Below are positions 48,019 through 60,540 of a stretch of DNA of 64,000 nucleotides, piece after piece. The notes beneath the pieces are model-generated. The model saw only the letters and a program-made list of their open reading frames with translations. It was not told the DNA's origin and searched no databases. This DNA comes from Aricia agestis (Eukaryota > Arthropoda > Insecta > Lepidoptera > Lycaenidae). The DNA lies in NCBI RefSeq assembly GCF_905147365.1, contig NC_056420.1, positions 2,924,001-2,988,000 on the forward strand, written 5' to 3'. Position numbers and translations under genes: made by a program. The number at the start of each line of letters is the position of its first letter. The stretch's first letter is position 1.

Positions 48019-48930
48019 GGATTACCACAAGATACTATAATGAGAGATAGGAGAAATAGTATACGTCTAAGGATTTTTTTCCAGTTACTAGTTTCTTTGG
48101 CCCTCGAGAGCTACCTAGGTCATAACTGGAAATCTAGATTAACTAACAGTACTAATTTACTAGACCCTAATAGACACACAAACATACAAGTGTCACACAT
48201 ACTGTCACGCTCAATTAGCGACGACACACAGACGGCGCGTCGTATTCTATGTATTAACATCTCCTGTGTGCTTTACGGGATCGGAGTTAGAGATAAGTTT
48301 ACCCTAAGGGACGATTCAGACCGCAACGCTGCGTAGACGCATTTCCACTGCAAATCTGTCAAAATGCACAAATTTTATAAATGACTGATGATGCTTTAAG
48401 CCATCTCCAAGTAAACCAGTAAGTCATTCCAGAAATTTGCATACTGAGGGTTCACGGCAAAACTTAACGTAATTTACAGATAATATATTTTAGACTCAAA
48501 GATTATGTTTAAAACTAACACTGAAGTTGCAGAGAACGCAGAACGTTCATTGACTCATTGCTACTTCTCTTTTTCACTCACACCTACATTCGTGCACGAG
48601 CAAAAGAGAAAACGATGGGTCAATATACAATGCTGGATATTCTGCAACCTCATTATACTACTAATTTTAAAACAAGATGATACAAAAATCCTCCGAACAC
48701 CTGTAAAAGACGAAGTCAAACTTAAATTTGTACGGGCTATGAGGCTATACAAAGTCCGGCGGACTTGCACATCTAATCTCAAGAAAAACTTGAACTTTTA
48801 AACTTTTACAAAATGATGAAGTTCTGCCGAGAACGTTCCTTTGCGAGTTCCGTAACAGACAGTTTCCTTTGAAACCGAAAAGTGTAGATTCAGACGAAAA
48901 GTGTCGCTGGTTTTTGCATATAGTAGTGCC

Positions 48931-49083
48931 GTTTATATACGCACTATAGTTTACTATAATGAACTATGATAATCCATACTTATATTTTATATACGCACTA
49001 TAGTTTACTATAATGAACTATGATAATCCATACTTATATTTTATATACGCACTATAGTTTACTATAATGAACTATGATAATCC
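48931..49083 (+). repeat. 54-bp tandem repeat, about 2.8 copies
   Basis: 'gcactatagtttactataat' recurs at 48941, 48995 and 49049, nearly unchanged. Confidence 0.8.
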
Positions 49084-49100
49084 TATGATATGAACTATGA

Positions 49101-49321
49101 TAAAATACTAATATTATAAATGCGAAAGTGTCTGTCTGTTTGTCCGTCTGTCTGTCTGTCTGTTACCTCTTCACGCCCAAACCGCTGAACCGATTTTGCT
49201 GAAAGGTATGGAGATGCTCTTAGTCCCGGGAAAGGACATAGGATACTTTTCATCCCGGAAGAATGTACGGTTCCCGCGCGATAAACTAAATTTGGCGCAT
49301 TGGAGTTGCGGGCGTCATCTA
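49101..49321 (+). mobile_element. Lep1-like Helitron
   Basis: 'taatattataaatgcgaaag', TCTG repeats, 'ggacataggatactttt', and the CTAG end 'ggcgtcatctag'. It directly follows the 54-bp tandem array. Confidence 0.7.
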
Positions 49322-50389
49322 GTAAATTTCAGAAATGAAAATTAAAGTAGGCATAACTTTTCGCCACACGGTAAAAAGAGAGGGGGTTACCTCCACTCCA
49401 ACACACCGGCGGTCTTAATTATCTGTCCGTTTTACAAATTTTCCATCAGGTCACGTGTTAAAAAAATTATCCATCCCAAAAAGTCACAACGCCACTAATA
49501 AAATAATAATGCCTTAACTGCACAAACACATGTGTGCTTTAGAAGTTGCTACTTCAAAAACACACACCGCACTGACAAGCCCGGAACAGCGTAGTTTCGT
49601 TACATATGTGTGTGATACTGTGTAATTACACGGCTAGGCATAGCGTAGTTCCAACATACTTGCCTTACATTTAATCTGCCATTCTTATTGAAACCTCACT
49701 AATAGTAAATCTTTGTCTTGTGTTTGTCTGACACTGTCTTATCTTTTTATCAGAAAGAGGTTTTGTTTATTTAACGATACCATTGTATACTGTACTCCAA
49801 AATTAATAATACGCATGAGTGACCGTGAATAATGACCGTGTTACAAAACTACAGGAATATCACGACGAACTTTGACTAATACAATATGTAAGTATCTTAA
49901 ACGCAGTGCAATTATTAGAAAATGCAATATCGTCTATCGTCGCTCGGGAAATACGACCGTTGCCGAAAAATTACTAAAATGTCTATGCGCATTATCACTT
50001 TTGGAGCACTGTTGTGGTTTAAATACCTTTTCTTTCAACACAAATTTAAAAAAACTGGATAAAATCAAGAAAACACTACAACAATCCAGTTCAAACTAGT
50101 TTCGCAAACTAATGGCAGACGTCAAAGTTTTCAGTTTCGAAGTAGAAAACGAAATGTTGGCTAATCAAACAAAACGCTACTAAGTATGATCCGCATGTTT
50201 ACTAAGCTCTGATGCTAATCCTCGCAGCCTAGGTCACTAGAAATTGGACCTAAGCCCGTTAACATAAAGTCTAAAATAGGGTAACTTGAATATTTATGTA
50301 CTTTTAGAAATTTCATCTGAACTTGCTTGGACATAAAGCCTACTAATTTCATGTCGGATAGTCGTTTTATTATATTAGACAACTTAGCT

Positions 50390-53300
50390 ATGTGGCGTAA
50401 TGTATTTACCGTGTACGTATTACCCTATTTTCTGTCTCTTTCTATCAGGTTCTTCTTTCTCTTCTTACAATGTTGCTTTTTGTTGGCGTGGCACTTTTTA
50501 GTTTAACTGTGACATGCTATAATAATCTTAATCGTATTTTGTTTAATTTACTTTACATTACGTTTAAATTGTTTTCATCGTAGCATTTAAAGTTTAAAGG
50601 AGTGAGCACACTGAGACGGGCCGTGCCGGGGCTCATCGAATTAATCCGCCTCCATACAATTTGTATGGAAGCGGATGCGCGTAACGCACACTGTGTCAGG
50701 GCGCAGCGGATTTCCGCTTCCATACAAATTGTATGGAGGCGGATTTTTGCGATGAGCCCCGGCACGCTGAGCCCCGGCACAGCCCGTCTCAGTGTGCTCA
50801 CTCCTTTATGCGGCATTTCCCTCAATTTTCAATTTTTTTTTCAGAATTCTCATCATTGCATCGTATTATGCTGAAACCAAAGAGAGACAAAGACGCTACC
50901 TGCTCTTCACCAAAGCTACGCAATGGGGGGTAAGCATGTTTCTAAAAATACATCATTATTCAAAAATAATAATTTAATTTTATACGATTATGAAAATAAT
51001 TATCTATACAATATTATATAATAAAGTCAAAGTTTGTAGCGAAGTCAAAACTACATTGAATATTAAATAAAATCGGCCAAGTGCGAGTTAGAGTCGCGCA
51101 CGAAGTGTTCCGTACCACAATATAGCAAAAATAGAATGAAATTTGTGTTTTTTGTATAGGGTTTTTAATTTAATTTATTTAATTTATGACCCTTAAATGT
51201 TTAATTTATTTAGTTTTAAGTATTAGTTGTTATAGAGGCAACAGATATTAGATATACACATTACACAACCTGGGAAAATTTTAGAAGTCTAGCTATAGCC
51301 GTTCTTGAGTTACAGCCTGGAGACACACAGACAGACGGACAGACAGACAGACATCGAAGTCTTAGTAATAGGCTCCCGTTTTTTCTTTTTGGGTACGGAA
51401 CCCTAAAAAAATACTTGGGGCGTGATCTACAATCGATACCGAAGTCAAAAATATAGCTTTTAGAATTGTTGTTTACGTCTGTAAATCTGAATGTATGTCC
51501 GGGATAAACTCAAAAAGTAAGTATAAGTTTTACTTCAAATTTTGCATGAATTACTAAGAGGTCGTGTCAGCATATAGGCTACATATTATCACCTACTTTT
51601 GTTGCTGTAGAGCCTTCACGCAGGCGACGTCGCGGGCTACGCTAGTGTAAAATAAAATGCATACAAAAAAAATATAAATGCGTACCTTTGTTTGCAGGTA
51701 TTCGCTACAGTTTCCGTCCCTATCCACCCGGAGACTCTGGTAAGCGCTGCCTGGTTCTTCGAAGCGAACTACTACAATGTCGACAATGCCACTTATTTTG
51801 AACCCCTGCTTGGAGATATCGAGGTAATAAACAAAAGCATTAAACAAAGAAAATCGATATATTATTTAAATAACCAATCATAATTATCTATTGACAACTG
51901 CTTCATCAGTAGCAACTAGCAACGCGCTGGGACTAACATGCATGGTATTCACAAAATTCTCTATACGTAAGCAAAAGTTACCCTTCATTTCGGCTTATTA
52001 AATTATTTTTTAAAAGCTTTTTATTTAATTGTATTAAACGAGCTTAATACCGTAAACGAGCTTTTGCCCGCGGCTTCGCTCACATTAAGCAGTATTATTA
52101 CATACAAACTTTCATCCCCTATTTTAACCCCTTGGCGGTAAAATTGATTAAAATCCTTTCTTAACGGATGCCTACGTCATATTATCATCTACCTGCATGC
52201 CAAATTTCGGCCCGATCGGTCCAGTGGTTTGGGCTGTGCGTTGATAGATCACCATGTCAGTCACTCACCTTTGAGTTTTATATATTACGAGCTTTTGCCC
52301 GTGGCTTCGCTCGCGTTAAGACAATATACAAACTTTCATCCCCTATTTGATCCCCTTGGGGTTGGAATTTATCAAAATCCTTTCTTAGCGGATGCCTACG
52401 TCATAACATCTACCTGCATGCCCAGCCCGATTGGTCCAGTGGTTTGGGCTGTGCGTTGATAGATCACTATGTCAATCAGTCAGTCACCTTTGAGTTTTAT
52501 ATATATAGATATAGATAGAGATATAGATATAGATATAGATATAGATATAGATATAGATATAGATATAGATATAGATATAGATATAGATATAGATATAGAT
52601 ATAGATATAGATATAGATATAGATATAGATATAGATATAGATATAGATATAGATATAGATATAGATATAGATATAGATATAGATATAGATATAGATATAG
52701 ATATAGATATAGATATAGATATAGATATAGATATTAGTAAGACAAGAGAACACAGCGCGGCGTACAATAATTTTTATCGCACACATTCTTTGAAGTGGAA
52801 CTACTATTTTATTTTTCTACACTGTATAACTGTGATTTCTTTTGCAGACCACTGCTCGAAAAAAGCATGATAGCCCCAGTCATCATCTCACACGGCATCA
52901 CCTCTACACCGTTATAGAATCTATGTTGGAACGGTAAGACTTTTATATGACTATCTCATTCATCATGCATACATCTATACGTCAATACTAATAATATTTT
53001 TAATGGAAAGTGTGTGTGTTAGGCCGCTGAACCGATTTAGATCAAATTTTATATGTAGATACTTTGATACCCGAAAAAGGATATAGAATGGTATATTATA
53101 AAAATATATATGGAAAACATCTAGTTTCTTTTAATAGAAAACTCTAAGATTAACGCTAGATAGAAAGAACGTTTGTGTACCAAAGCATACTATAAAGTTA
53201 CTGATTTGATGAATGATAGTACACCGTGGGAATAAGGTCGCCCCCTGCAGAGCTGTTTCTGTATATTATTTTATTGTAATATTGTACTTCTGTATATTAT

Positions 53301-55658
53301 TTTTTATTTAGTCATAATGACATTGTAATTTTCCATCTTTTTGGTAAAAGATGGCCCCGTGCGAGTTTCTTACGCCGGTTCTTCTCGCCGGGTTAGTTCC
53401 CGAACCGGTGGTAGGCCCCAGTAGCATCAACGTTCGGAAAGTGTTCGAAAAAAATTTATTCTGAATAAAAATTTTTGACTTTGACTTTGATAAAACCTGC
53501 CTTATGAATTTTCAGAAACAAAATTATACAGGCTGTACTTTTTTTAATCAACATCATTTATTATTATTGCCATTTCCTACACCGTCATAACATCTTATAC
53601 GACTCATACTACAATAGAAACCGAACTAAATTCTCCTAAGGTTTTTAAACTTTAATTTTCTGAGCAGTCAATTGTCCACAGTCACGGTTACCCCGGCCGG
53701 CCGTGCCTGCTCCGAGCTATTTGCGAGAACGCCGCCTCTGATCCACAAAATGGCGTCCTAGGAGATCTCCTACATCTTGCGCTCACGTAAGTTTCATTGC
53801 TTTATCATTTTATAACATTTTATTCCTATACCTTAGATACAATTATTGCAATCGCTAAACTAGCCTCAATTAAGTTCGCTAACGCTTAATTATTCTAAGC
53901 TGGAACTCATAGTGGAAAGTAAAAATGGCGATGATGGAAGGTTTGTTTAAAACCTGTCATAATATTATGTGTGTACTTAACGATATATAGGCTGAAACAA
54001 AGTTATTGAGAGTCTGCACTTTATGTAGTTGAGAACCCCCTTGGGGCTTCAAAGTATGAGATGAAACCGCCATGAGGCTTACTTCTCATTTTTGACAATA
54101 TGTCTATTGTAACGCACGATTTAAATATATTGTATATATAAGATCATGTTCTAAAAATTTTCTTTTGTATCTTGGCTAGTTAATTTTATAATATATTTTT
54201 TATAATTTTCCATCTTTTTAGAAAAAGATGGCCCCGTGCGAGTTTCTTACGCCGGTTCTTCTCGCCGGGTTAGTTCCCGAACCGGTGGTAGGCATCTGTG
54301 TAGCCCCGACGTTCATAGAATATTTGAAAAAAATTATTCTGAATAAAAAATTTTGAGTTTGAGTTTGAGTTTTAACTAAGCGATGGTTGGTACCTAAACT
54401 ATTTCGTTTTGGGGTTCCTTGTCACCCCAGTGTTACAACTCTAACATCCAACAGTGGTAGGATTTATCGTTTACTATTGTTTACCATAATTTCTAAAAAT
54501 ACTTTCAAATCATATTACACAATTACGTTATTTTACATCAGGATGATTGTAAAATATCTATAGTACAGTAAGTAGATTGTAAAATACCGGTTAGCTGCGA
54601 ACAATTAGTGGTGCAGTTGACCGGCTAATTTGGGTGATAGGCAATTGTTTGATTACTGATTTCCGATAGGCCGTCATTCACCCCGTCACCCGACAATACG
54701 GTTAAGCGTCTAATTTCACCCCATCGTAAACTGTGTAAATGAACCTTTATTTCAGATTTTATGTTACATGTATATAATAATGAATTTGACTGTGTTATTA
54801 TAATGATCAAATTATTTATTTATTAATGGGCCCCAAGACGATCAATTTTATTAATATTATTGAACAATATTATTGAACGATTTATTAGACAATAGTATCG
54901 AAAGGCGGGCGCGTTCAATATCAACCCTAGACGGTCAATAATATTGCACAATACGTGATACATATTGCACAATAATTAATTTGATCGTCTAATCTCGATC
55001 GTGTCTATCACATAAAGCTAATATACCTAGCGGAATAGAGAAACAAAGGCCTGAGCAAGAGAGATTTCACTATCAGTAACACTGCGTGGTAAAAAGAGAC
55101 GTGTGATACATGACAGCAGCACTCTTTTTTTGACGTCCAATCGGCACGTGCCGCACGTTGATAATTTAATCTCATAGAAATCATGTTCAATCATGCTTGT
55201 GTAAGTATATACGCATATTTTTCGTTTGACAGCTCGAGATTGTTACCCTATTCCGCTAGGTATATTAACTTTATGGTCTATCCACACGTGCAGGCCAATT
55301 TCGATCTAGTTTTTTTTGTTTAAAAGCCATTGCGATCGAGAGTGTTGTTCGTAACCATAATTTGACACAAGTTTAACTTTTCAATTATAGAGTTACTGAT
55401 TGGTTGACTTTGAACGCAACACAAGCGTCATGTCACTTGACTCAATTTCTTACTTTGCTGTTTATCGAATGCTACTTATCTTAGTACCCAGCTCTATTTA
55501 CTCATAGCATATTCTTTTCCAGGCCATCCACGTCCTTGGCTGAAGATATAGATGACTGCTACTACGAGGCAGAGTTCTGGGGATCAGAAGGCTTCTGTCA
55601 CGACTACGTTCAAGACTGTTCAACTAACCCTTTTGATTTGTTCTCACTGTTGGTTTGA
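50390..55658 (+). CDS. Gene E: DM4/12-family secreted protein, 6 exons, about 198 aa (first exon tentative)
   Basis: Firm exons are 50845-50929, 51698-51823, 52848-52933, 53682-53786 and 55523-55658. They encode ILIIASYYAETKERQRRYLL, VFATVSVPIHPE, AAWFFEANYYNV, RHHLYTVIESMLERHGYPGR, the core CLLRAICE, and a C-terminus with C..C. The exon at 50845 starts with one base of a split codon, so an upstream exon ending in phase 2 is needed, as in B and F. The best candidate is 50390-50448 (MWRNVFTVYVLPYFLSLSI; donor GTTCTT is weak), optionally extended to the in-frame ATG at 50351. Less likely, translation starts at the in-frame ATG at 50792 without that splice. A phase-0 intron (51824-52847) interrupts the linker that lies inside one exon in A-D. 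RQRR precedes YLLF. Function unknown. Confidence 0.8.
50595..50818. mobile_element. Foldback MITE 'TAAAGGAGTGAGCACACTGA'
   Basis: Termini TAAAGGAGTGAGCACACTGA and complement; inner arms 'gcctccatacaatttgtatg'. It ends 26 bp before the acceptor of gene E exon 2. Confidence 0.72.
51073..51407 (-). mobile_element. 'gggttccgtacccaaag' repeat
   Basis: 'cggccaagtgcgagttag' to 'gggtacggaaccctaa' on the plus strand; reverse of 34697-34985. It is in the intron after gene E exon 2. Confidence 0.58.
52045..52280 (-). mobile_element. Helitron-like element (copy 1 in gene E intron)
   Basis: 'cgagcttttgcccgcggctt' to 'tcagtcactcacctttgagtttta'-type end; reverse copy of 45538-45790. Confidence 0.6.
52288..52500 (-). 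mobile_element. Helitron-like element (copy 2 in gene E intron)
   Basis: Tandem second copy, whose 5' end runs straight into the ATAGAT hexamer array. Confidence 0.62.
52500..52734 (+). repeat. ATAGAT hexamer microsatellite, about 235 bp
   Basis: Nearly uninterrupted 'gatata' units (about 38) starting at the end of a Helitron-like element in the extra intron of gene E. Confidence 0.92.
53326..53490 (-). mobile_element. Retroposon 3' tail, 'accaccggttcggga' family
   Basis: Minus-strand copy ending in a 'tttgactttgacttt' tail, in the intron of gene E just before the core exon. Confidence 0.65.
54204..54373 (-). mobile_element. Retroposon 3' tail, 'accaccggttcggga' family
   Basis: Second copy within 900 bp in gene E, the same strand as 53326-53490 and with a 'gagtttgagtttgag' tail. 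Confidence 0.65.
55011..55275. mobile_element. TIR element 'CATAAAGTTAATAT', copy 2
   Basis: Uninterrupted copy in the last intron of gene E, with the same 'ggcacgtgccgcacgttga' core. Confidence 0.75.
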
Positions 55659-55663
55659 GTGGT

Positions 55664-55669
55664 ATTAAA
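55664..55669 (+). promoter_or_regulatory. Possible variant polyadenylation signal of gene E
   Basis: ATTAAA five bases after the gene E stop; it is the only signal-like hexamer close by. Confidence 0.35.
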
Positions 55670-55736
55670 AGATTTTAAATTAAAAATGTACATTTTTTTA
55701 AAATACCATTACTATTTTGGTGGATTAAGTGTAAAC

Positions 55737-56036
55737 CATAAAGTTAATATACCTAGCGGAATAGAGAAACAAAAGGAGTGAGCAAGAGATACGTCACTAT
55801 CAGTAACACTGCGTGGTAAAAAGGAACTTGTGACACATGACAGCAGCACTCTTTTTTTGACGTCCAGTCGGCACGTGCCGCACGTTGACAATTTAATCTC
55901 ATAGAATTCATATTCAATAATGCTTGTGTAAGTGTATACGTACACATATTTTTCACACAGATAGATGAAACCAATTTCGGTTACGTTTAATAGCTCGAGA
56001 TTGTTGCTCTATTCCGCTAGGTATATTAACTTTATG
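55737..56036. mobile_element. TIR element 'CATAAAGTTAATAT', copy 3
   Basis: Uninterrupted 300-bp copy, about 80 bp after the gene E stop; it gives the empty-site reference for copy 1. Confidence 0.77.
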
Positions 56037-56039
56037 CTT

Positions 56040-56880
56040 AAGAGCCCATATGACCCTAACTAGACTACATACTTTAACCTAGATCTCAAAATCTGTAAGG
56101 TCTAGAAAACTGTTTTTTTTACACAAGTAACTTCAGTTCATAAAGATTAAATGCTCAAGACGAAAACACGATTACTCAAAAAATGCTCGATAGTTTCTTT
56201 TTTACAAAAAACCTTGTTTTAGACACATTTTTGCTTGGATCTTCGAAGTTTGCTGTCTTTTCTTTAATATTTTTTAATATCTAAAAAGGTATTGATAAAA
56301 CCTAAATTTGCTCAAAACACTTTTTTCATAATCATTATAGTTCGTCTTTTATTCTAGTAAAACTAAATCGACGATGATTCAGCGCCGTCCTTTTTCACCT
56401 GGCATATGAAAGACGGGCGTGAGTGTGAAGAGAGAAGGACGATGTTTGATTTTTAGAGTTAGGTGAGCTCTTAAATCACATAAACGTAGTACATTATATC
56501 CACTTTTAATTGTTATGGGACCAAATTCATGCCTCTGTAAAATTTCTATTTTGGCACTCTTTTGGTCTCTAAGGTACAGAAGGTAGCTAAAGTAAAAACG
56601 TTTCTGTAAACCTAAAAAAAACAATAACTTGCATCAGGCGTATAAATATTGACAGCTTGTTGGAAACTGCATACTGTTTATACAAAAATTGTACAATCAT
56701 GAGTCTGGAAGTTGCAGCAAGTTAATATTGTTTTGCTTCAGCTGCAGCCTGCACTTCAGCCAACCTTTTAATTGCCGCCAATTAAGAGTATCTCCGTAAA
56801 CTGTGCTGATCTAGCTTGAATGAATATCTGTTTTATGCTCTTGATATCAATACTTTGCAGTTAAGGCTGTAATATTTTAT
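56040..56880. other. Downstream of gene E, no gene seen
   Basis: Unique AT-rich sequence. The 81-codon minus frame at 56379-56624 is unrecognised. Confidence 0.35.
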
Positions 56881-56883
56881 GAA

Positions 56884-57224
56884 GTAGTCTAGTGGTATAG
56901 AGCGTGGCTCTTGTCTCGGAGGTCGTGGGTTCGATTCCCGCGTTGTAAACACTGACACAACCTGACCGTCTGACAAGTAAGATGATCCATGCGTCGGATG
57001 TCCATGTGATCCATGTAAAAAGTCGGTCCTGCACCTGATCTCTCGCCGGTAGTGTCGGTCTTCTGTCCCACTGGGATAAGAGAGTAAAGGAATAGAGAGT
57101 GCACTTGTGTACTGCGTGTATGCGCACTTGAGCACTATAAAATTACTCCTGCGTAGCTAGCCTGGTTTCAATGAAACCGGCCACCGTCGCCGAAACCGGT
57201 GTGGGAGCTATTATTATTATTTTA
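56884..57224 (+). mobile_element. SINE family 3 copy
   Basis: The head 'tctagtggtatagagcgtgg' with B box 'gggttcgattcccgcg', the same body, and a TTATTA tail. It lies between genes E and F. Confidence 0.77.
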
Positions 57225-57541
57225 TGAAGACACCATGACGATGCACCCAATCTCTACCAACAAAATAGAAACATCCAATGATATTCTATGTTACTAACGT
57301 AACTAGATTGGAAGTTTACGGTAGCAACGCGTTGCCACTTCGAAGATGCCTGCAGGCATATCTCACATACATAATGACATAACGAATATATGACTTGACA
57401 TTGTCTTTAGAACAAAAAAGTGGTTACGCATTTCTGAGAATCTTTTGTAAGACATTGCTACTCTAGTATTTTAGAAACTCATTGGAAACATCTCTATAGA
57501 AAGTTACTGTATAAAGTCCGTATGGTTGCGCTCTATCTTTA

Positions 57542-57741
57542 TACAGGGTGTAACAAAACTAAGTGATAATACTTTAGGGGGTGCACGTTTTCTTTGTAGA
57601 GAGTTTACTGTGCAAGACAGCGCTTGCCCATACAAAAGTGAAAAAAATGGTCTATCAGCGCTGCTACTTTCACAGTGAACTCTCTACAAGGAACACATAC
57701 ACATCCTAAAGTATTATCACTTAGTTTTGTTACACCTTGTA
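57542..57741. mobile_element. 200-bp MITE, 'TACAGGGTGTAACAAAACTA' TIR
   Basis: TIRs 'tacagggtgtaacaaaacta' and 'tagttttgttacaccttgta', with sub-terminal 'aagtgataatactttag'. An inner pair 'gtagagagtttactgtg' / 'cacagtgaactctctac' folds. Confidence 0.78.
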
Positions 57742-58598
57742 TATATTATGGTTAATCAGGGTAAGATCGGGTGCAGGGTAAGATCAGATACAGGGTAAGT
57801 CCGGATAATTCGGTCCGGGTGGTTAAAATTACTTGTTACGTCATTTACTTGTACACCGAGGTACGCATCTTGGTACCAGATAGACATGAGACAGCATACT
57901 CGCAAATTTCTTATCTTGAAACTTCCGGACTAACCCTGAGTCCGAAATTACCCTGATTTATTATATTTTGTTGGTAGTGACAGGTTGCACGATCCTAGTA
58001 CAATGCATCCATTATGGCCATTATTGCCACGATTGCCACCAGATGGAAGTTGACTATGGCAAGCACAATCTACGTCAATGGCGCTGAATCTATGTCTATG
58101 TGTTCGTAATAGCTAGTGTTGGTCTTTGGTGGGCCAATGTCCTCCACATTGGCTCATCATAGACCAACATAAGCTATTTCAAACACATAGACTATTCAGC
58201 CGTTACTTAAACAAACTTTTAAAAATGAAGTGCCGAAATAATTGTGTAAAGCATAAATATAATTATTTTGTTTTTAACCAATTAATTCACCCTAAAAGTT
58301 TTTTAGGTTATCCCCGAATATTGATTGAACAACACACTATTAAAAAGCATAATAAATCATTATTTTGTTTTTCAACGAATTAATTCACCCCTAAAAGTTT
58401 TTTAGGTCATTCCCTAAAGTCGGCACTTAACATCAGGTGCACCTTGATTGGCAAATAAAGAAAAAATATTTTTCAAAACTCGTTAGCCCGTCCGCCAGAT
58501 TGGTCGACGTTAATATGGATTCAATACCAGGTATCGGTGGACAGAAGACGATGTAGCGTACAGAGGCGACACTGTTTGTTACCTAACTACTAGTAATT

Positions 58599-58847
58599 CC
58601 GCCGTGGTATAGTGGTATAGAGCGCGGCTCTTGACTCGGAGGTCGTGGGCTCGATTCCCGCGTTGGAAACATGTTATTTCGAAGTTTGGTTAGGACAATG
58701 CTGGCTGATCACCTGATTGTCTGACAAGTAAGATGATCCATGCGTCGGATGGGCATGTAAAAAGTCGGTCCTGCGCCTGATCTCTCGCCGGTTGTGTCGG
58801 TCTTCCCGCCCATTGGGTAATGAGAGTAAAGGAATAGATAGTGCTCA
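58599..58847 (+). mobile_element. SINE family 3 copy, 3' truncated
   Basis: It keeps the tRNA-like head and the 'gtcggtcctgcgcctgatct' body but stops before the 'cactataaaattactcc' part. Confidence 0.75.
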
Positions 58848-59599
58848 GAATGACACTTGACACTTGAAAGGGCTGATAATGTTGTAATTATCTTAGATTC
58901 TATTTGTGTAAAGAAAACAACATAAAAGGTTGCCATTTCAAAAATATTCGGAATTTTAGGTAGATTGAGAGGGTGGGAAAATAGTTCCCTGTACCCGATT
59001 AAGGGTTAAACCGAATAAATGCGATAGACAATTGTCGTTTTTTATGTCGATTGTCGATTGTAGGTTGTTGTGAATTGTCACTAAACATATTATAGCCCAT
59101 AATAAAATAATAGCCCACATTTGCTTACTCTCTTTTAAATGTGTCTTTCAATAGCTGGTCGACACGTGTGCATAATATCTTTGCATTTTACGTGTAATTG
59201 TTGAATATAATTAAGTAAATATTTTTTGCCAAGTGTTATTATCCACTGTATGGGGTGGAGGGTTGATAACCTGAGACACAGGATCTCCTAGTTCGGGCAT
59301 CAACCCACCTAAACGCATACTGTAAAAATGTGTCAAATAGTGTCTTGAGAAATAAATGATTATTATTATTGATTAATTATTATTATTATTTTTTCCTCTA
59401 ATCTGTTAACGCAGTGCACCTCTACGCTATTGACTCATCAGATGGGTACGAAAGCAATTTAGGCGCATGTAAATATTGACCGCAGCGCCGTCGATAGCAA
59501 TATTTTGATTGAACATCAAATTGAACTATCACCCATATTGTGTTTGCCACAGCACTGTTGTCAACAATAAGAATCGATATGGACAATGACGACCACGAT

Positions 59600-60540
59600 C
59601 ATAATCACACATACATCTAAATTGTACTCGTTGTCGCCTACTGCAATTTTACAAGTGAAAAGTTCTTCAACGGCAATGTGCACATTTTTGGGATGGGTTA
59701 GGAATGTACTCACGTCAGAGATCAAGGCACATGACCTGATCGAAGATTTATTAGAGAAGATTGCTGAGCTCCCCCATCTAGTATTAATAAACTAAAAAGA
59801 TAATTAATCTTAAACATCTTTACCAGAACGCATAGTTCGTTCTGCGTAAAGAAACACAAATAATAATATTTGATGAGTCTTCGGGCACTTTGAAAGAACT
59901 GTGACAGAAGTTAAGTCTGTCAGCTGATTCTACCCTTGACCACGGCTTCTGGAGCTGGATAGTAACCGAAAAGTTGAGATTACGAAGAGAGTTTCAATAC
60001 TAAAATAAGTAAATAATTAATATGAGTATGAAGTGATTTAAAACCTTTACGATAGTAAATAGTTGTCGTGTCAGTACGTTTATTGGATTAATAGGTCAAT
60101 GCCCTTTTAAAATGTAGAAAAAACTATTTATGACCATAAAATTAACATATTATTGGTACAGTTAAGAATTAACACATTATCGAGTTCAGAGTAAGTTGAA
60201 GTTCACGAGTTTTCAGTTAACGGCCGGTCGTTAATTTTTGAACCGACCGAAGATTATCTGTTATAATCTAGTTGTGGTCTCACCATGAGTTGGAAATATT
60301 TGTGTGTTTATCTGTGAGTATATTTTATTACATTGTTCTATTAAAAAATATTATTTCAGTGTGCAAAATTAAATAAAATATATGTCATAATCTTACTTTG
60401 TATATAAAAGTTATAATTGTTCATTTATTAAAGTGAAAACTTCTTTAGCGGCGTTGAGCACTTTTGTGGGATGGGTAAAAACTGTGAAACTCGCGTCAGA
60501 TTCTCGTGCTGATCGAAAAACCGTAAGACGGTTGGAAAGT
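59600..60540 (+). other. Two diverged copies of a coding-like segment upstream of gene F
   Basis: The frame around 59658 reads VKSSSTAMCTFLGWVRNV and that at 60433 reads VKTSLAALSTFVGWVKTV. They are clearly related in DNA and protein. No start or splice structure joins them to a gene; source unknown. Confidence 0.4.

Larger units (their letters stand above)
48019..50389. other. Upstream region of gene E, no gene seen
   Basis: Apart from the 54-bp array and a Helitron it is AT-rich unique sequence. Open frames at 48505-48801 (98 codons) and 49872-50099 (75 codons) have no recognisable family. Confidence 0.35.

Noticed and set aside
52469..52870. Long open frames of alternating D-I, S-I or Y-I residues on both strands
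   Set aside because: They are only the ATAGAT microsatellite read in six frames.
56884..56960. tRNA gene candidates (also 4041-4117, 7961-8035, 9743-9812, 58599-58670)
   Set aside because: A and B boxes are present, but acceptor stems do not pair and all are followed by shared SINE bodies.
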